A stretch of DNA of 64,000 nucleotides from Nonomuraea glycinis (GTDB lineage: Bacteria; Actinomycetota; Actinomycetes; Streptosporangiales; Streptosporangiaceae): assembly GCF_014646515.1 (NCBI RefSeq), contig NZ_BMNK01000010.1:265586-329585 (forward strand), given 5' to 3'. Below are positions 50,429 through 59,043 of the stretch, piece by piece. The first letter of the stretch is position 1; each line of letters opens with the position of its first letter. The notes beneath the pieces are model-generated. The model did not search any database, had not been told where the DNA came from, and was given only the letters and a program-made list of their open reading frames with translations. The position numbers were made by a program, and so were the translations under genes.

Positions 50429-53074
50429 ATGCCTCCACCCGTCGACCGCGCATGCGCCGGGATGAACGCACCTTCGGCTGCCGCCGGGGTTGCGCCGATT
50501 GCGCCCTCCGATTCATCGCGCCCGAAGACCGGAGCCGGCCCTCCGCCTGCCGATCCTCCCGACGGGGAGCTGAGCGACGTCGTCGTCTCCGGTCGCTTCT
50601 GGCCGCTCATCCTTCCCGCACTGGCGGCCTGGGCCGGCGCTCTCGTTCTCCTCGGCTGCCCAGCAGCGGTCGGCGCGACGGCGGCGGCCCTGGCCACAGC
50701 CGGTGCCGGGTCCGCCGCCTGGCTGGCCCGCCCATCCTCCGGCCGCAACGTGACCATCGCCGTCCTGATCTGTGTAGCGGCCACCGCCGCCTCGATCGCC
50801 CTGCGCGTCCACGCGGTCACCACGGGCCCGACGGCCGCGCTGGCGGCCAGGAGCGCGACCGTGACCGCCGAGATAACCCTGACGAACGACCCCAAGATCA
50901 GACGCTCCACGACCGCCTACTTCACCCGGGACAGCGTCATAGCCGAGGCCACCCTGGAATCACTCCGAACCGGACGCCAACGCATGGCCGTCCACACCCC
51001 GATCGTCGTGTTCGCCAACGGCGCCGAGTGGCGTGACCTCCTGCCCAGTCAACGCCTGCGCGTATCAGGTCGCCTCGCCGCACCCACCTCGGGCACCCTG
51101 ACGGCCGCCGTTCTCCTGGTTCGAGAGCCACCCCAGATCCTCACGCCCCCTTCGCCGATCCAGACCGTAGCGGGCGCTTTCCGGCAAGGCCTCCGCACGG
51201 CCGCCGACATCCTTCCGCCGGATCAGCGCGGCCTCCTCCCCGCCCTGGTGGTAGGCGACGTTTCCCGTATGGACCGGCAGGTGAACTCGGACCTCCAAGA
51301 AGCAGGACTAAGCCACCTAAATGCCGTAAGCGGCGCAAATCTTGCCATCGTCGCGGGAGCCGCCCTGGCCCTTTCCCGCCTGGCGGGCCTGCCCCTGGCC
51401 CCGCGAGCCGCCTTCGCGGCCCTCGCCATGCTCGCCTTCGCCATAGTGGCCCGACCATCGCCCAGCGTCCTGCGAGCGCTCCTCATGGGCTTGGTAGCAG
51501 CCGCCGCCCTCGGCACAGGCCGCGCCAAGGACGGCATGGCCGCGCTCTCGGCCACCGTCCTCCTGCTGATCCTGTTCGCCCCCGAACTGGCCCACTCCTA
51601 CGGCTTCGCCCTGTCAGTCACCGCCACCGCGGGCATCCTCCTCCTGGCCGCCCGCTGGCGCACTCGCCTGACCGACCTTCACCCCACAACCCCAGACAGG
51701 AACTCCTCCACCCCAGCAACTTCCACCGCAGACGACGGCAACGGGGACAATGGCATCCGCACCACGGTGAGCACGCCCGAGAAGATGCGCGTGACGGCAT
51801 CGGAGCAGCCCATTGGTGAGGTGAGGAGACGCTGGCCTCGGTTGCCTCGGTGGGTGGCGGAGGCTGTTGCGGTGTCTGCGGCGGCGCAGGCTGCCGTCAC
51901 GCCTGTGCTGGTGCTCATGGCGGGGCAGGTGAGCCTCATAGCCGTGCCGGCCAACCTGCTCGCCGGAGTGGCGGTGGCGCCCGCGACCCTGCTCGGGTTC
52001 GTCGCCGCTCTGATCGCACCCTTCTGGCCCGAGGCCGCCCAGTTGCTGGTGATCCCGGCGGGGTACGCGGTGGGCTGGATCATCATGGTGGCGCGGTGGG
52101 CCGCGAACGTGCCCATGGCCAACCTCCCGTGGCCGGCAGGCTTGGCAGGGGTGGTCCTGCTGGCGGTCGTCGTAGCCGTGGCGGTGCCGGTGATGAGGCG
52201 GCGCGCATGGCGGACGGTCACCCTGACGGTGGTCGGAGCGGCTCTGGTCGCGATGCTCGTCCTACGGCCGATCGTCGCCCCCTGGCCGCCTCCGGGGTGG
52301 CTGATGGTGATGTGTGACGTCGGCCAGGGCGACGGTCTGGTGATCGCGGCAGGTCCACAGCAGGCGGTGGTCGTCGACGCCGGCCCGGACCCCTCCGTGA
52401 TGGACGGCTGCCTACGCAGAATCGGCATCCGCGACGTGCCGCTGGTGATCCTCACACACCCGCACGCCGATCACGTGAACGGCCTCACGGGCGTGCTCCG
52501 GCACAGGCGCGTAGGGGCCGTCCTGACCAGCCCGTACCGCGACCCCTCACCACAGGGCGCCCATCTCACCGCGGACCTCGCCCGCCGCCGCATCCCGACA
52601 TGGACCGCGCAGCCCGGCACGAGATGGCGATTCGGCCCTTCCGAGTTGACCGTCCTCGCCCCCGACCCGGCGAACGGCCGAACGGACGGGCAGGGAGAGG
52701 GCAGCGCCGCCAACAACTCCAGTGTCGTGATCCACGTACGCTGGCCCACGGGCTCGGCCCTCCTCAGCGGCGACATCGAGTCCGAGGCCCAGGAAGACCT
52801 GCTCCGCGGCCTACTACCGCAGGCCGACATCCTGAAAGTGCCCCATCACGGCTCGCCGCGCCAGGTCCCCGCCTTCTTCCACGCGGTCAAGCCGCGCGCC
52901 GCGCTGGTCAGCGTCGGGAAGGACAACGGCTACGGCCACCCCGCCCCCAAGACGCTGGCCGCGCTGCGCCACCTCGGAGCCCGTACCTACCGCACCGACG
53001 AATCCGGCGACCTCGCCATCGTCACCTCCGGCACCGGCCTGGCGGTGGTGGCTCGGGGCACCGAGATGCGGTGA
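50429..53074 (+). CDS. comEC: ComEC/Rec2 DNA-uptake channel protein
   Basis: 881 residues. N-terminal OB-like domain between early spans, competence channel core with LNAVSGANLAIVAG and repeated membrane spans, then a metallo-beta-lactamase domain with His677, His679, Asp681 and His682 in THPHADHVNG, SGDIE and VPHHGS. A charged Thr/Asp/Asn insertion (near 415-470) interrupts the channel region. Transports single-stranded DNA into the cell in naturally competent bacteria; in actinomycetes the role is not established. Confidence 0.94.
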   Translation: MPPPVDRACAGMNAPSAAAGVAPIAPSDSSRPKTGAGPPPADPPDGELSDVVVSGRFWPLILPALAAWAGALVLLGCPAAVGATAAALATAGAGSAAWLARPSSGRNVTIAVLICVAATAASIALRVHAVTTGPTAALAARSATVTAEITLTNDPKIRRSTTAYFTRDSVIAEATLESLRTGRQRMAVHTPIVVFANGAEWRDLLPSQRLRVSGRLAAPTSGTLTAAVLLVREPPQILTPPSPIQTVAGAFRQGLRTAADILPPDQRGLLPALVVGDVSRMDRQVNSDLQEAGLSHLNAVSGANLAIVAGAALALSRLAGLPLAPRAAFAALAMLAFAIVARPSPSVLRALLMGLVAAAALGTGRAKDGMAALSATVLLLILFAPELAHSYGFALSVTATAGILLLAARWRTRLTDLHPTTPDRNSSTPATSTADDGNGDNGIRTTVSTPEKMRVTASEQPIGEVRRRWPRLPRWVAEAVAVSAAAQAAVTPVLVLMAGQVSLIAVPANLLAGVAVAPATLLGFVAALIAPFWPEAAQLLVIPAGYAVGWIIMVARWAANVPMANLPWPAGLAGVVLLAVVVAVAVPVMRRRAWRTVTLTVVGAALVAMLVLRPIVAPWPPPGWLMVMCDVGQGDGLVIAAGPQQAVVVDAGPDPSVMDGCLRRIGIRDVPLVILTHPHADHVNGLTGVLRHRRVGAVLTSPYRDPSPQGAHLTADLARRRIPTWTAQPGTRWRFGPSELTVLAPDPANGRTDGQGEGSAANNSSVVIHVRWPTGSALLSGDIESEAQEDLLRGLLPQADILKVPHHGSPRQVPAFFHAVKPRAALVSVGKDNGYGHPAPKTLAALRHLGARTYRTDESGDLAIVTSGTGLAVVARGTEMR

Positions 53075-53105
53075 GGTCCGGCGACGGCGCGTCACCTCGT
53101 GCTGA

Positions 53106-53999
53106 TCAGCCATTGTCGACGCGCTCCACGAAGTTCAGGATGGCGGCGGCGAGCGCTTCGGGGGCTTCCTGGGCGACGAGATGGCCGACTCCCTCAAGCC
53201 GTACCGAGGTGACGTCGCCCGCGGCCACCTGGCGGAAGGTCCGCTCGGTGAAGGGGGCGCTGGCCGCGTCGACGGTGAGGACCGGCACGGTCAGGGGATG
53301 CGTCTCGGTCAAGGCCTTGGTCCTGCCCGCGTCGGAGAAGAAGGCGGACTGGTAGAGGCCGGCCGTGCCGCGCCACCCGCCGGGGCGCGCGTACGACCGG
53401 GTGAACTCGTCGATGTCGGCGTCGGTGACGGCGTCCTTTGTCGCGGTCATCATGGGGTAGGCCCAGTCGGCGAGCAGTTGCCGTTCGTGGCCGGGCAGGA
53501 GCATTTCCGGGATGCCCGGGGTACCGAGGAACCCGACGTGCCACGAGCCGCCGTGGTTGACGTCGGCGAGGCTCTCGAGCCCGTACCCGGCCAGGGTCGT
53601 CTCGATCGCGGTGAGACTCAGCACCTCGTCAGGATGCGCGGAGGCGAAGCGGAAGCCCGGACCCCCGCTGATGTCCTGGCACAGGGCGTGGACCGGGCCG
53701 GAGCCCAGATGACCGACCAGGTGGTGCAGGTCCTCGGCCAAGGTGGCCTCGTCGTAGCCACCGTCGGTGTTGCTCGAGTCGCCGAACCCGCGAAGATCGA
53801 CGGCGAAGACCCGGTGCGTCGAGGCCAGCAGCGGGATCAGCTTGTGGAAAGCCCACCACGTCTCCGGCCATCCGTGCACGAGCAAGATCGGAGAGCCGGT
53901 GGTTCCGGCCGCGACATAGTGCAGCCGGGTGCCGTTGACGTCGGCCAGATGGTGGGTGGCGCCGGGGATGGTAGCGCCGGCAGGCGTGATGGTGGACAT
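53106..53999 (-). CDS. Alpha/beta hydrolase, epoxide hydrolase/dehalogenase type
   Basis: 297 residues from an ATG at 53999 with GAGGAG before it. Oxyanion motif HGWPETWWAFHKL and AVDLRGFGDSS; the nucleophile elbow reads CQDISGGPG, so an Asp replaces Ser as in epoxide hydrolases and haloalkane dehalogenases; the C-terminal His is in GVGHLVAQEAPE. Cytoplasmic. Divergent from a MarR regulator with two palindromic operators between them, so it is probably repressed by that protein and induced by its ligand. Confidence 0.9.
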   Translation of the reverse strand: MSTITPAGATIPGATHHLADVNGTRLHYVAAGTTGSPILLVHGWPETWWAFHKLIPLLASTHRVFAVDLRGFGDSSNTDGGYDEATLAEDLHHLVGHLGSGPVHALCQDISGGPGFRFASAHPDEVLSLTAIETTLAGYGLESLADVNHGGSWHVGFLGTPGIPEMLLPGHERQLLADWAYPMMTATKDAVTDADIDEFTRSYARPGGWRGTAGLYQSAFFSDAGRTKALTETHPLTVPVLTVDAASAPFTERTFRQVAAGDVTSVRLEGVGHLVAQEAPEALAAAILNFVERVDNG

Positions 54000-54026
54000 G
54001 CGTAACTCCTCAGGTCGACCCAGATC

Positions 54027-54066
54027 GACAGCTTGGCTGTCGATGACAGTAGACAGCCAAGCTGTC
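54027..54066. promoter_or_regulatory. Twin palindromic operators between hydrolase and MarR genes
   Basis: GACAGC-TTG-GCTGTC at 54027-54041 and its reverse complement GACAGC-CAA-GCTGTC at 54052-54066, separated by 10 bases. Each half is itself a perfect six-base palindrome. Centres are 25 bases apart. They lie 28 bases from both start codons, right for repression of both genes by the MarR protein. Confidence 0.8.
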
Positions 54067-54094
54067 TTTGTCAAAGGCTCTATAGGCTGACCCC

Positions 54095-54574
54095 ATGTCC
54101 CGATCCGGAGCCGACCTCGCCCTGCTCCTGCTCGGCGGGTTCCGCGCCCTCGCCGACCGCGCGACCGCCGAACTCGCCGCGCGCGGGTACGAAGACGTCC
54201 GGCCGGTGCACGACTTCGCTCTGCGGGCGATCCTGTCCGGCGCTGACAATGCCTCCGAGCTCGGCCGGCGGATGTCCATCGCCAAGCAGTCGGCGGCGAA
54301 GACGATCGCCGGGCTGGAGGAACGCGGCTTCGTGCGGCGCGAGCCGGATCCGACCGACAGGCGGCGGATCCGCCTCCACGTCACCGAGCACGGACTCGCG
54401 ATGTTGCGTGAGGGTGAAGCGATCTTCGACGAACTGCGCGAGCAGTGGGAGCAGCAGGTGGGTGCGGACGCCATCAAGGGGCTCGAGGACACGCTTCGCC
54501 GGCTCCTCGGAAACAACACAGGCCGGCTCGATACGCCCGGGTGGCTCATGCAGGACCTGGGCGGCGACGCCTGA
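54095..54574 (+). CDS. MarR family transcriptional regulator
   Basis: 159 residues. Winged helix with ASELGRRMSIAKQSAAKTIAGLEERGFVRREPDPTDRRRIRLHVTEHG, the DxRxxR wing (DPTDRRR) being typical; flanking helices form the dimer. It should bind the twin palindromes directly upstream and control itself and the divergent hydrolase. Confidence 0.93.
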   Translation: MSRSGADLALLLLGGFRALADRATAELAARGYEDVRPVHDFALRAILSGADNASELGRRMSIAKQSAAKTIAGLEERGFVRREPDPTDRRRIRLHVTEHGLAMLREGEAIFDELREQWEQQVGADAIKGLEDTLRRLLGNNTGRLDTPGWLMQDLGGDA

Positions 54575-54634
54575 TCAAGCCTGCGGGATGCGGTGAGTTC
54601 CAGGTTGTCGGCCGGGCGTGGCATGCTGCTGGAC

Positions 54635-55606
54635 ATGGCGGGAACCGATCCAGCACCTGTGACCTTGGTGGTTGGCGATGAGGAGTTGCTGGCCGAGCGG
54701 GCGGTGGCGGCCGTTGTCACGGCGGCGCGGGCCGGCGGGGCCGGGGCGGAGGTGCATGATCTGGTCGGATCCAAGGTGGCGACCGGTGAGCTGACGCAGT
54801 TGACGTCGCCTTCCCTGTTCGGGGATCAGATCGTGGTGGTGATTCGGTCGGCGCAGGATCTGGTGAAGGACGTCATCGCCGAGGTCGTGGCCTATGCCAA
54901 GCGGCCCTCCGACGACGTGGTGCTCGTGCTGGCGCATCCGGGCGGGGTCAAGGGGAAGGCGCTGGTCGACGGGGTCAAGAAGGCCGGGGCCAAGGTCGTC
55001 ACCATCAGCAAGGTGACCAAGGCCGGAGATCGGCTCGACTTCGTCAAGAGCGAGGTCAAGAGGGCGGGGCGTAACATCTCGCCGGATGCGGCTCAGGCGC
55101 TGCTCGACGCGGTGGGCAATGATCTGCGGGAGCTCGCGGCGGCCTGTGGTCAGCTGGCGTTCGACACGCAGGACAAGACCATCAACCTCAATGCGGTGGC
55201 CCGCTATCACAAGGGGCGGGCGGAGGTCACCGGGTTCAATGTGGCGGACTCGGCGGTGGAGGGGCGGCTGGGGGAGGCGCTGGAGCAGTTGCGGTGGGCC
55301 CTCGGCACCGGGGTCGCCCCCGTCCTGCTGGTGAGCGCGCTGGCCGGAGGGTTGCGGTCCATCGCCAAGGTGGGCGGCGCACCTCGTAATCTGCGTGGGG
55401 GGCAGTTGGCCAGCCAACTGGGGATGCCGCCGTGGAAGATCGACCGGGTCAAGCGGCAGCTCAACGGCTGGGGCCCCGAGGGGCTCTCCGACGCCATGCA
55501 GGCGGTGGCCGACGCTGACGAGCAGGTCAAGGGCGGCGGCGCCGACCCGGCCTACGCACTCGAACACACCGTCCAGGTCATCGTGGCGAGCCGCACCGGC
55601 CGCTGA
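54635..55606 (+). CDS. holA: DNA polymerase III delta subunit
   Basis: About 323 residues from an ATG at 54635 (54623 and 54593 also possible). Clamp-loader wrench subunit. PVTLVVGDEELLAERAVAAVV at the N-terminus, the LTSPSLFGDQIVVVIR strand, GNDLRELAAACGQLAF in domain II and the C-terminal collar helices (WALGTGVAPVLLVSALAGGLR). holA follows the comEA-comEC locus in many actinomycetes; here the hydrolase and MarR pair is inserted between. Confidence 0.94.
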   Translation: MAGTDPAPVTLVVGDEELLAERAVAAVVTAARAGGAGAEVHDLVGSKVATGELTQLTSPSLFGDQIVVVIRSAQDLVKDVIAEVVAYAKRPSDDVVLVLAHPGGVKGKALVDGVKKAGAKVVTISKVTKAGDRLDFVKSEVKRAGRNISPDAAQALLDAVGNDLRELAAACGQLAFDTQDKTINLNAVARYHKGRAEVTGFNVADSAVEGRLGEALEQLRWALGTGVAPVLLVSALAGGLRSIAKVGGAPRNLRGGQLASQLGMPPWKIDRVKRQLNGWGPEGLSDAMQAVADADEQVKGGGADPAYALEHTVQVIVASRTGR

Positions 55607-55730
55607 CCGCCGCACCTCTGAGCCGCTTGCTCCGGGTGCGCCGCTTGCTCCGGGCTCGCGCTGCCCGACCTCGTGGACCGGAGGCCGCGCATTCGTCCGA
55701 TCCCGTAGAGCGGACTGGTCCTGGCCTGCG

Positions 55731-55830
55731 AGAGCTCATACATGGTGGGCGGGCTCGTACGAGGGTGAGAGGGCTCGTACGAGGATGGGAGAGCTCATTA
55801 CATGGCGGGCGACCTCGTACAGGGTGGGAG
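55731..55830. repeat. Five 20-bp tandem units after holA
   Basis: Units at 55731-55750, 55751-55770, 55771-55790, 55791-55810 and 55811-55830, all with a CTC(G/A)T(A/T)(A)C core and a G-rich end. Units 2 and 3 differ at two positions; 1 and 4 resemble each other, giving an A-B-B-A-B' pattern like the array after recX. Confidence 0.8.
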
Positions 55831-55854
55831 GGGTCGGGGGCTGATTCGTGGGGG

Positions 55855-56553
55855 TCAGGTTCGCTGGAGGGTGGGCTCGTGGAGGGTGCCGTCGGTGAGC
55901 TCCAGGACTCGGTCCGCGAGGGTGATGAGGTTCGGGTCGTGGGTGGCTACCAGGGCGGTGACGCCCTCGCTGCGGACCAGGGCGCGCAGCAGTTGCATGA
56001 TCTGGCGACCGGTCTGTGAGTCGAGTTGCCCGGTCGGCTCGTCGGCGATGAGCAGGCGGGGGCGGTTGGCGAGCGCGCGGGCGATGGCGACGCGCTGCCG
56101 CTGGCCGCCGGACAGCTCGTAGGGGCGCTGGTTCACGTGCTGCTCCAGGCCGACGAGGGAGAGCAGCATGCGCACGCGTTCGTCTCGTTCCCGTGCGGGT
56201 GTGCGCGCCAGTCGCATAGGGACGCCGACGTTCTCGGCCGCCGACAGCACCGGGATGAGCCCGAACGACTGGAACACGAACCCCACCACGTCGCGCCGCA
56301 GCGCCAGCAGGTCGTTCTCCGTCAGCGCGGTCACTTCGTGCCCGGCCACGAGCACACGCCCCGCGTCGGGCCGGTCCAGGCCGCCGATCTGGTTGAGCAG
56401 GGTGGTCTTGCCCGAGCCGGACCGTCCCCGGATGGCGATCAGCTCTCCGGGGAACGCCTCGAAGGACACTTGCCGCAGGGCGAGGACCTCCTTGGGGCCG
56501 CTGCGGTGGACCTTGCGCAGCCCTTCGGCGACGACCAAGGGCTCACTGCTCAT
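55855..56553 (-). CDS. ABC transporter ATP-binding protein (MacB/LolD-type)
   Basis: 232 residues from an ATG at 56553 with GAGGAG seven bases upstream, overlapping the previous gene's end by 11 bases. Walker A GRSGSGKTT, signature ELSGGQRQR, Walker B LLIADEPTGQLD and VATHD are intact. Partner of the permease relic and the second ATPase upstream. Confidence 0.9.
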   Translation of the reverse strand: MSSEPLVVAEGLRKVHRSGPKEVLALRQVSFEAFPGELIAIRGRSGSGKTTLLNQIGGLDRPDAGRVLVAGHEVTALTENDLLALRRDVVGFVFQSFGLIPVLSAAENVGVPMRLARTPARERDERVRMLLSLVGLEQHVNQRPYELSGGQRQRVAIARALANRPRLLIADEPTGQLDSQTGRQIMQLLRALVRSEGVTALVATHDPNLITLADRVLELTDGTLHEPTLQRT

Positions 56554-57466
56554 CGGAGGGCTCCTCTCGGGCCGGCCATACGCCGATATGGTCGGATTCC
56601 AGCTCAAGGCGTACGCGGCGTTCCGTGGTGAGCGCGTGCATGAAGTCGCGGGGGAGCTGGAGCCGGCCGACGCGGTCGAGGACGGCGTACTCCTCGGCGA
56701 CGATCTGCCCCGCCGCGTCCTCGTGCCTGAGCGTCTCGCTGCTGGTCCGCCCGTCACGGATGCCGACCGTGCGGTCGACCCGCTCCGAGACCAGCGGGTC
56801 GTGGGTGACGACGACGACGGTCACGCCCAGCTCCCGGTTGGCCTTGCGGAGCGCGTCGAACACCTCCTCCGACGTCTCGCTGTCGAGCTCGCCGGTCGGC
56901 TCGTCGGCGAGGATGAGCTGCGGCGCGTTCGCCAGCGCCACCGCGATGGCGACGCGCTGCTGCTCGCCGCCGGACATCTCGGGCGCTTTGCGGCCGGCGC
57001 AGTAGCCGACGCCGAGCAGCTGCAGCAGCTCCGCCGCCCGGCCCCGGCGGGCTCGACCGGCCAGTCTCATCGGCAGTTCGACGTTCTCCCGCGCCGACAG
57101 GTAGGGCAGCAGGTTGCGCGCGGTCTGCTGCCAGATGAAGCCGACCACCTCGCGCCGATACCGCAGCCGGTCCTTGGCGGTCATCGCGAGCAGGTCCATG
57201 CCCCCGACCTTGGCCAGCCCGGCGGTGGGGACGTCGAGCCCGGACAGCACGTTCAGCAGCGTCGACTTGCCCGAGCCGGACGCGCCGACGATGGCGAGCA
57301 GCTCACCCTTCTGGATGAGCAGGTCGAGGCCTTGCAAGGCGACCACTTCGACGCCCTCGGTCTTGTAGATGCGCACCAGGTTGTCGCAGACGATGTGCGC
57401 GTCGCCGCCGAAGGCGGCCCTGCGGTCTCCGGCCCGCGCCTCCAGTTCGGACAGGGTCGGGTTCAT
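56543..57466 (-). CDS. ABC transporter ATP-binding protein with C-terminal extension
   Basis: 307 residues. Walker A VGASGSGKST, Q-loop FIWQQTARNLLPYLS, signature EMSGGEQQR, Walker B LILADEPTGELD and VVTHD. A 70-residue extension after the nucleotide domain (RDGRTSSETLRHEDAAGQ, LDRVGRLQLPRDFMHALT) ends in an acidic tail; this kind of AbrB-like tail on FtsX-partner ATPases recurs in actinomycetes. ATG overlaps the permease stop (ATGA). Confidence 0.9.
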   Translation of the reverse strand: MNPTLSELEARAGDRRAAFGGDAHIVCDNLVRIYKTEGVEVVALQGLDLLIQKGELLAIVGASGSGKSTLLNVLSGLDVPTAGLAKVGGMDLLAMTAKDRLRYRREVVGFIWQQTARNLLPYLSARENVELPMRLAGRARRGRAAELLQLLGVGYCAGRKAPEMSGGEQQRVAIAVALANAPQLILADEPTGELDSETSEEVFDALRKANRELGVTVVVVTHDPLVSERVDRTVGIRDGRTSSETLRHEDAAGQIVAEEYAVLDRVGRLQLPRDFMHALTTERRVRLELESDHIGVWPAREEPSDEQ

Positions 57467-58447
57467 GTGAGGTCCCCCACTCTGAGTACGGCGCCGAGGC
57501 TGCGGCGGCGGCTGATGGCGGTGTGCGCGTAGGCGCCGAGCACGGCGACGACCGCGAGCCCTCCGGCCAGCGCGGTAGGCGTGATCAGGTCGAGCTCGTA
57601 GTCGCCGACGGGCAGGCCGCCCGCGTAGGCGGACAGGTCGACGCCGGGTCCGAGCGCGGCCGGCAGGCCCAGGCCGAGCGCGAGGCCGGCCAGCGTAGTG
57701 ACGAGGATCATCGGCAGGATCTCCAGTACGGTCAATCGCTCGGCCTGCCGGTCCGACAGGCCGAGCGTGCGCAGGAACGACAGCGCCCTGGCCCGGTCGG
57801 CGGCCCCGATCACCAGCGTGATGACGACCGCGATCAGCGCGTAGCCGGTCAGCGCGACCGTCACCACGAGCAGGGTGCCGCTCACCGTGCTGGTCAGCGG
57901 GTCGTGCTGGATGGCGGCCAGCACGCCGGCCCGGGACTCGACCCTGGCCTGCGGGACCGCCCGCGCCAGCGCGGCCTCCTGAGCGTCACCGCTGATCAGC
58001 AGCGTGTTGACCACCGGGCGACGATCGACGTCGAACGGCACGACAATGAACTTGCCCTCGGTGAAGAAGCCCGGCAGCGTGGCGATCACCCCCTGCGTGG
58101 TGATCCGCAGCCGGGACCGCCAGCCGATCTCGAACGTGCCGCGCCCGCAGAGCTCCGGCGAGACCAGCGCCGGGATGCCGGCGGGCACTGCGGGCACGGC
58201 GGGCGTGGCGGAGGCGGCGGGCGTGGCGGGCAGGACGATCGGCGTGCCGGCGAGCAGCTCCCGCCACCGCGCCAGGTCGACCGCGATGATCTGAGCCCGT
58301 TCGGGCGTGTGGCCGACCTGCACCGTGGCGGTCTGCACGGGCACCACAGCGCGACGAGGTGGTGGTGGCGAGCAGGATCGAGCCGAACGCCGCCAGCAGG
58401 AGCAACGGCTCGCTGAACGCCCGCTTGACGACCAGCGGCCCCCGCAT
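57463..58447 (-). pseudogene. FtsX-type ABC permease, frameshifted and probably internally deleted
   Basis: A good permease N-terminus (MRGPLVVKRAFSEPLLLLAA) starts at 58447 but runs into non-permease sequence after LLATTT near 58355. The neighbouring frame, one base over, then reads VPVQTATVQVGHTPERAQIIAVDLARW, a periplasmic domain, and three membrane spans of the FtsX family, to 57463. The usual actinobacterial permease of this kind has about 800-1000 residues with a second membrane block, whereas the pieces here total about 330. The VGHTPERAQIIAVD segment normally belongs to the second half, so a deletion joined the first span to the second half out of frame. Sequencing error would explain the shift but not the length. 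Confidence 0.65.
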
Positions 58448-58592
58448 GCGATCCCCTTCGCCCCGTTAGGGGAACCCTCGGGGAGCGAGGCCGGGGAGGG
58501 CAAGGAGATCGTTCAACGGTGACGCAGCCGATGCGCTGCGGCGATGCGCATGTGATATCGAAACTGTGACAAAGTTACGAAGGTCCGGACAA

Positions 58593-58627
58593 CAGAAAAC
58601 GCCGCACCCCGGATGGGGAGTGCGGCG
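58593..58627 (-). terminator. Rho-independent terminator of rpsT
   Basis: On the minus strand CGCCGCAC pairs with GTGCGGCG, extended by CCCC/GGGG, with a tiny loop and followed by TTTTCTG. It lies 15 bases after the rpsT stop. It is the most classical terminator in the window. Confidence 0.9.
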
Positions 58628-58642
58628 CTCCGATGAGCGGGC

Positions 58643-58912
58643 CTACTTGGCGGCGAGCGCCGAGGCCTGCTTGGCGATCGCCGACTTGCGGTTGGCGGCC
58701 TGGTTCTTGTGGATGACGCCCTTGCTGACGGCCTTGTCGAGCTCACGGGAAGCGACGCGCTGCAGCGTCACGGCCTGCTCAAGGTCGCCCTGCTCGGCAG
58801 CCTCGCGGAACTTGCGGACAGCGGTCTTCAGCGAAGACTTGACATGCTTGTTGCGCAGACGGGCCTTCTCGTTCTGCCTGTTGCGCTTGATCTGGGACTT
58901 GATGTTCGCCAC
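58643..58912 (-). CDS. rpsT: 30S ribosomal protein S20
   Basis: 89 residues from a GTG at 58912 with GAGG seven bases upstream, giving the canonical (M)ANIKSQIKRNRQNEKARLRNK start. Helical, Lys/Arg-rich 16S rRNA binder (SSLKTAVRKFREA, VIHKNQAANRKSAIAKQ). holA and rpsT lie near each other in many bacteria. Confidence 0.98.
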   Translation of the reverse strand: MANIKSQIKRNRQNEKARLRNKHVKSSLKTAVRKFREAAEQGDLEQAVTLQRVASRELDKAVSKGVIHKNQAANRKSAIAKQASALAAK

Positions 58913-59043
58913 GAAGAAGCCTCGGTGAAAGTCTGGGTGATGGATGGGCGCGCGGGCTCGATGAGAGGGCGCGCCACACGCAAGTGAACAGAGTACCAAT
59001 AACCCAGGAGGCTGCTCAAATCAACGCCCGGGGTCGTGGCCTT

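Noticed and set aside
57523..58416. 297-codon plus-strand frame opposite the permease relic
   Set aside because: Sequence is Gln/Arg/Asp-rich without a hydrophobic core or start signal; it is the antisense of the FtsX coding region.
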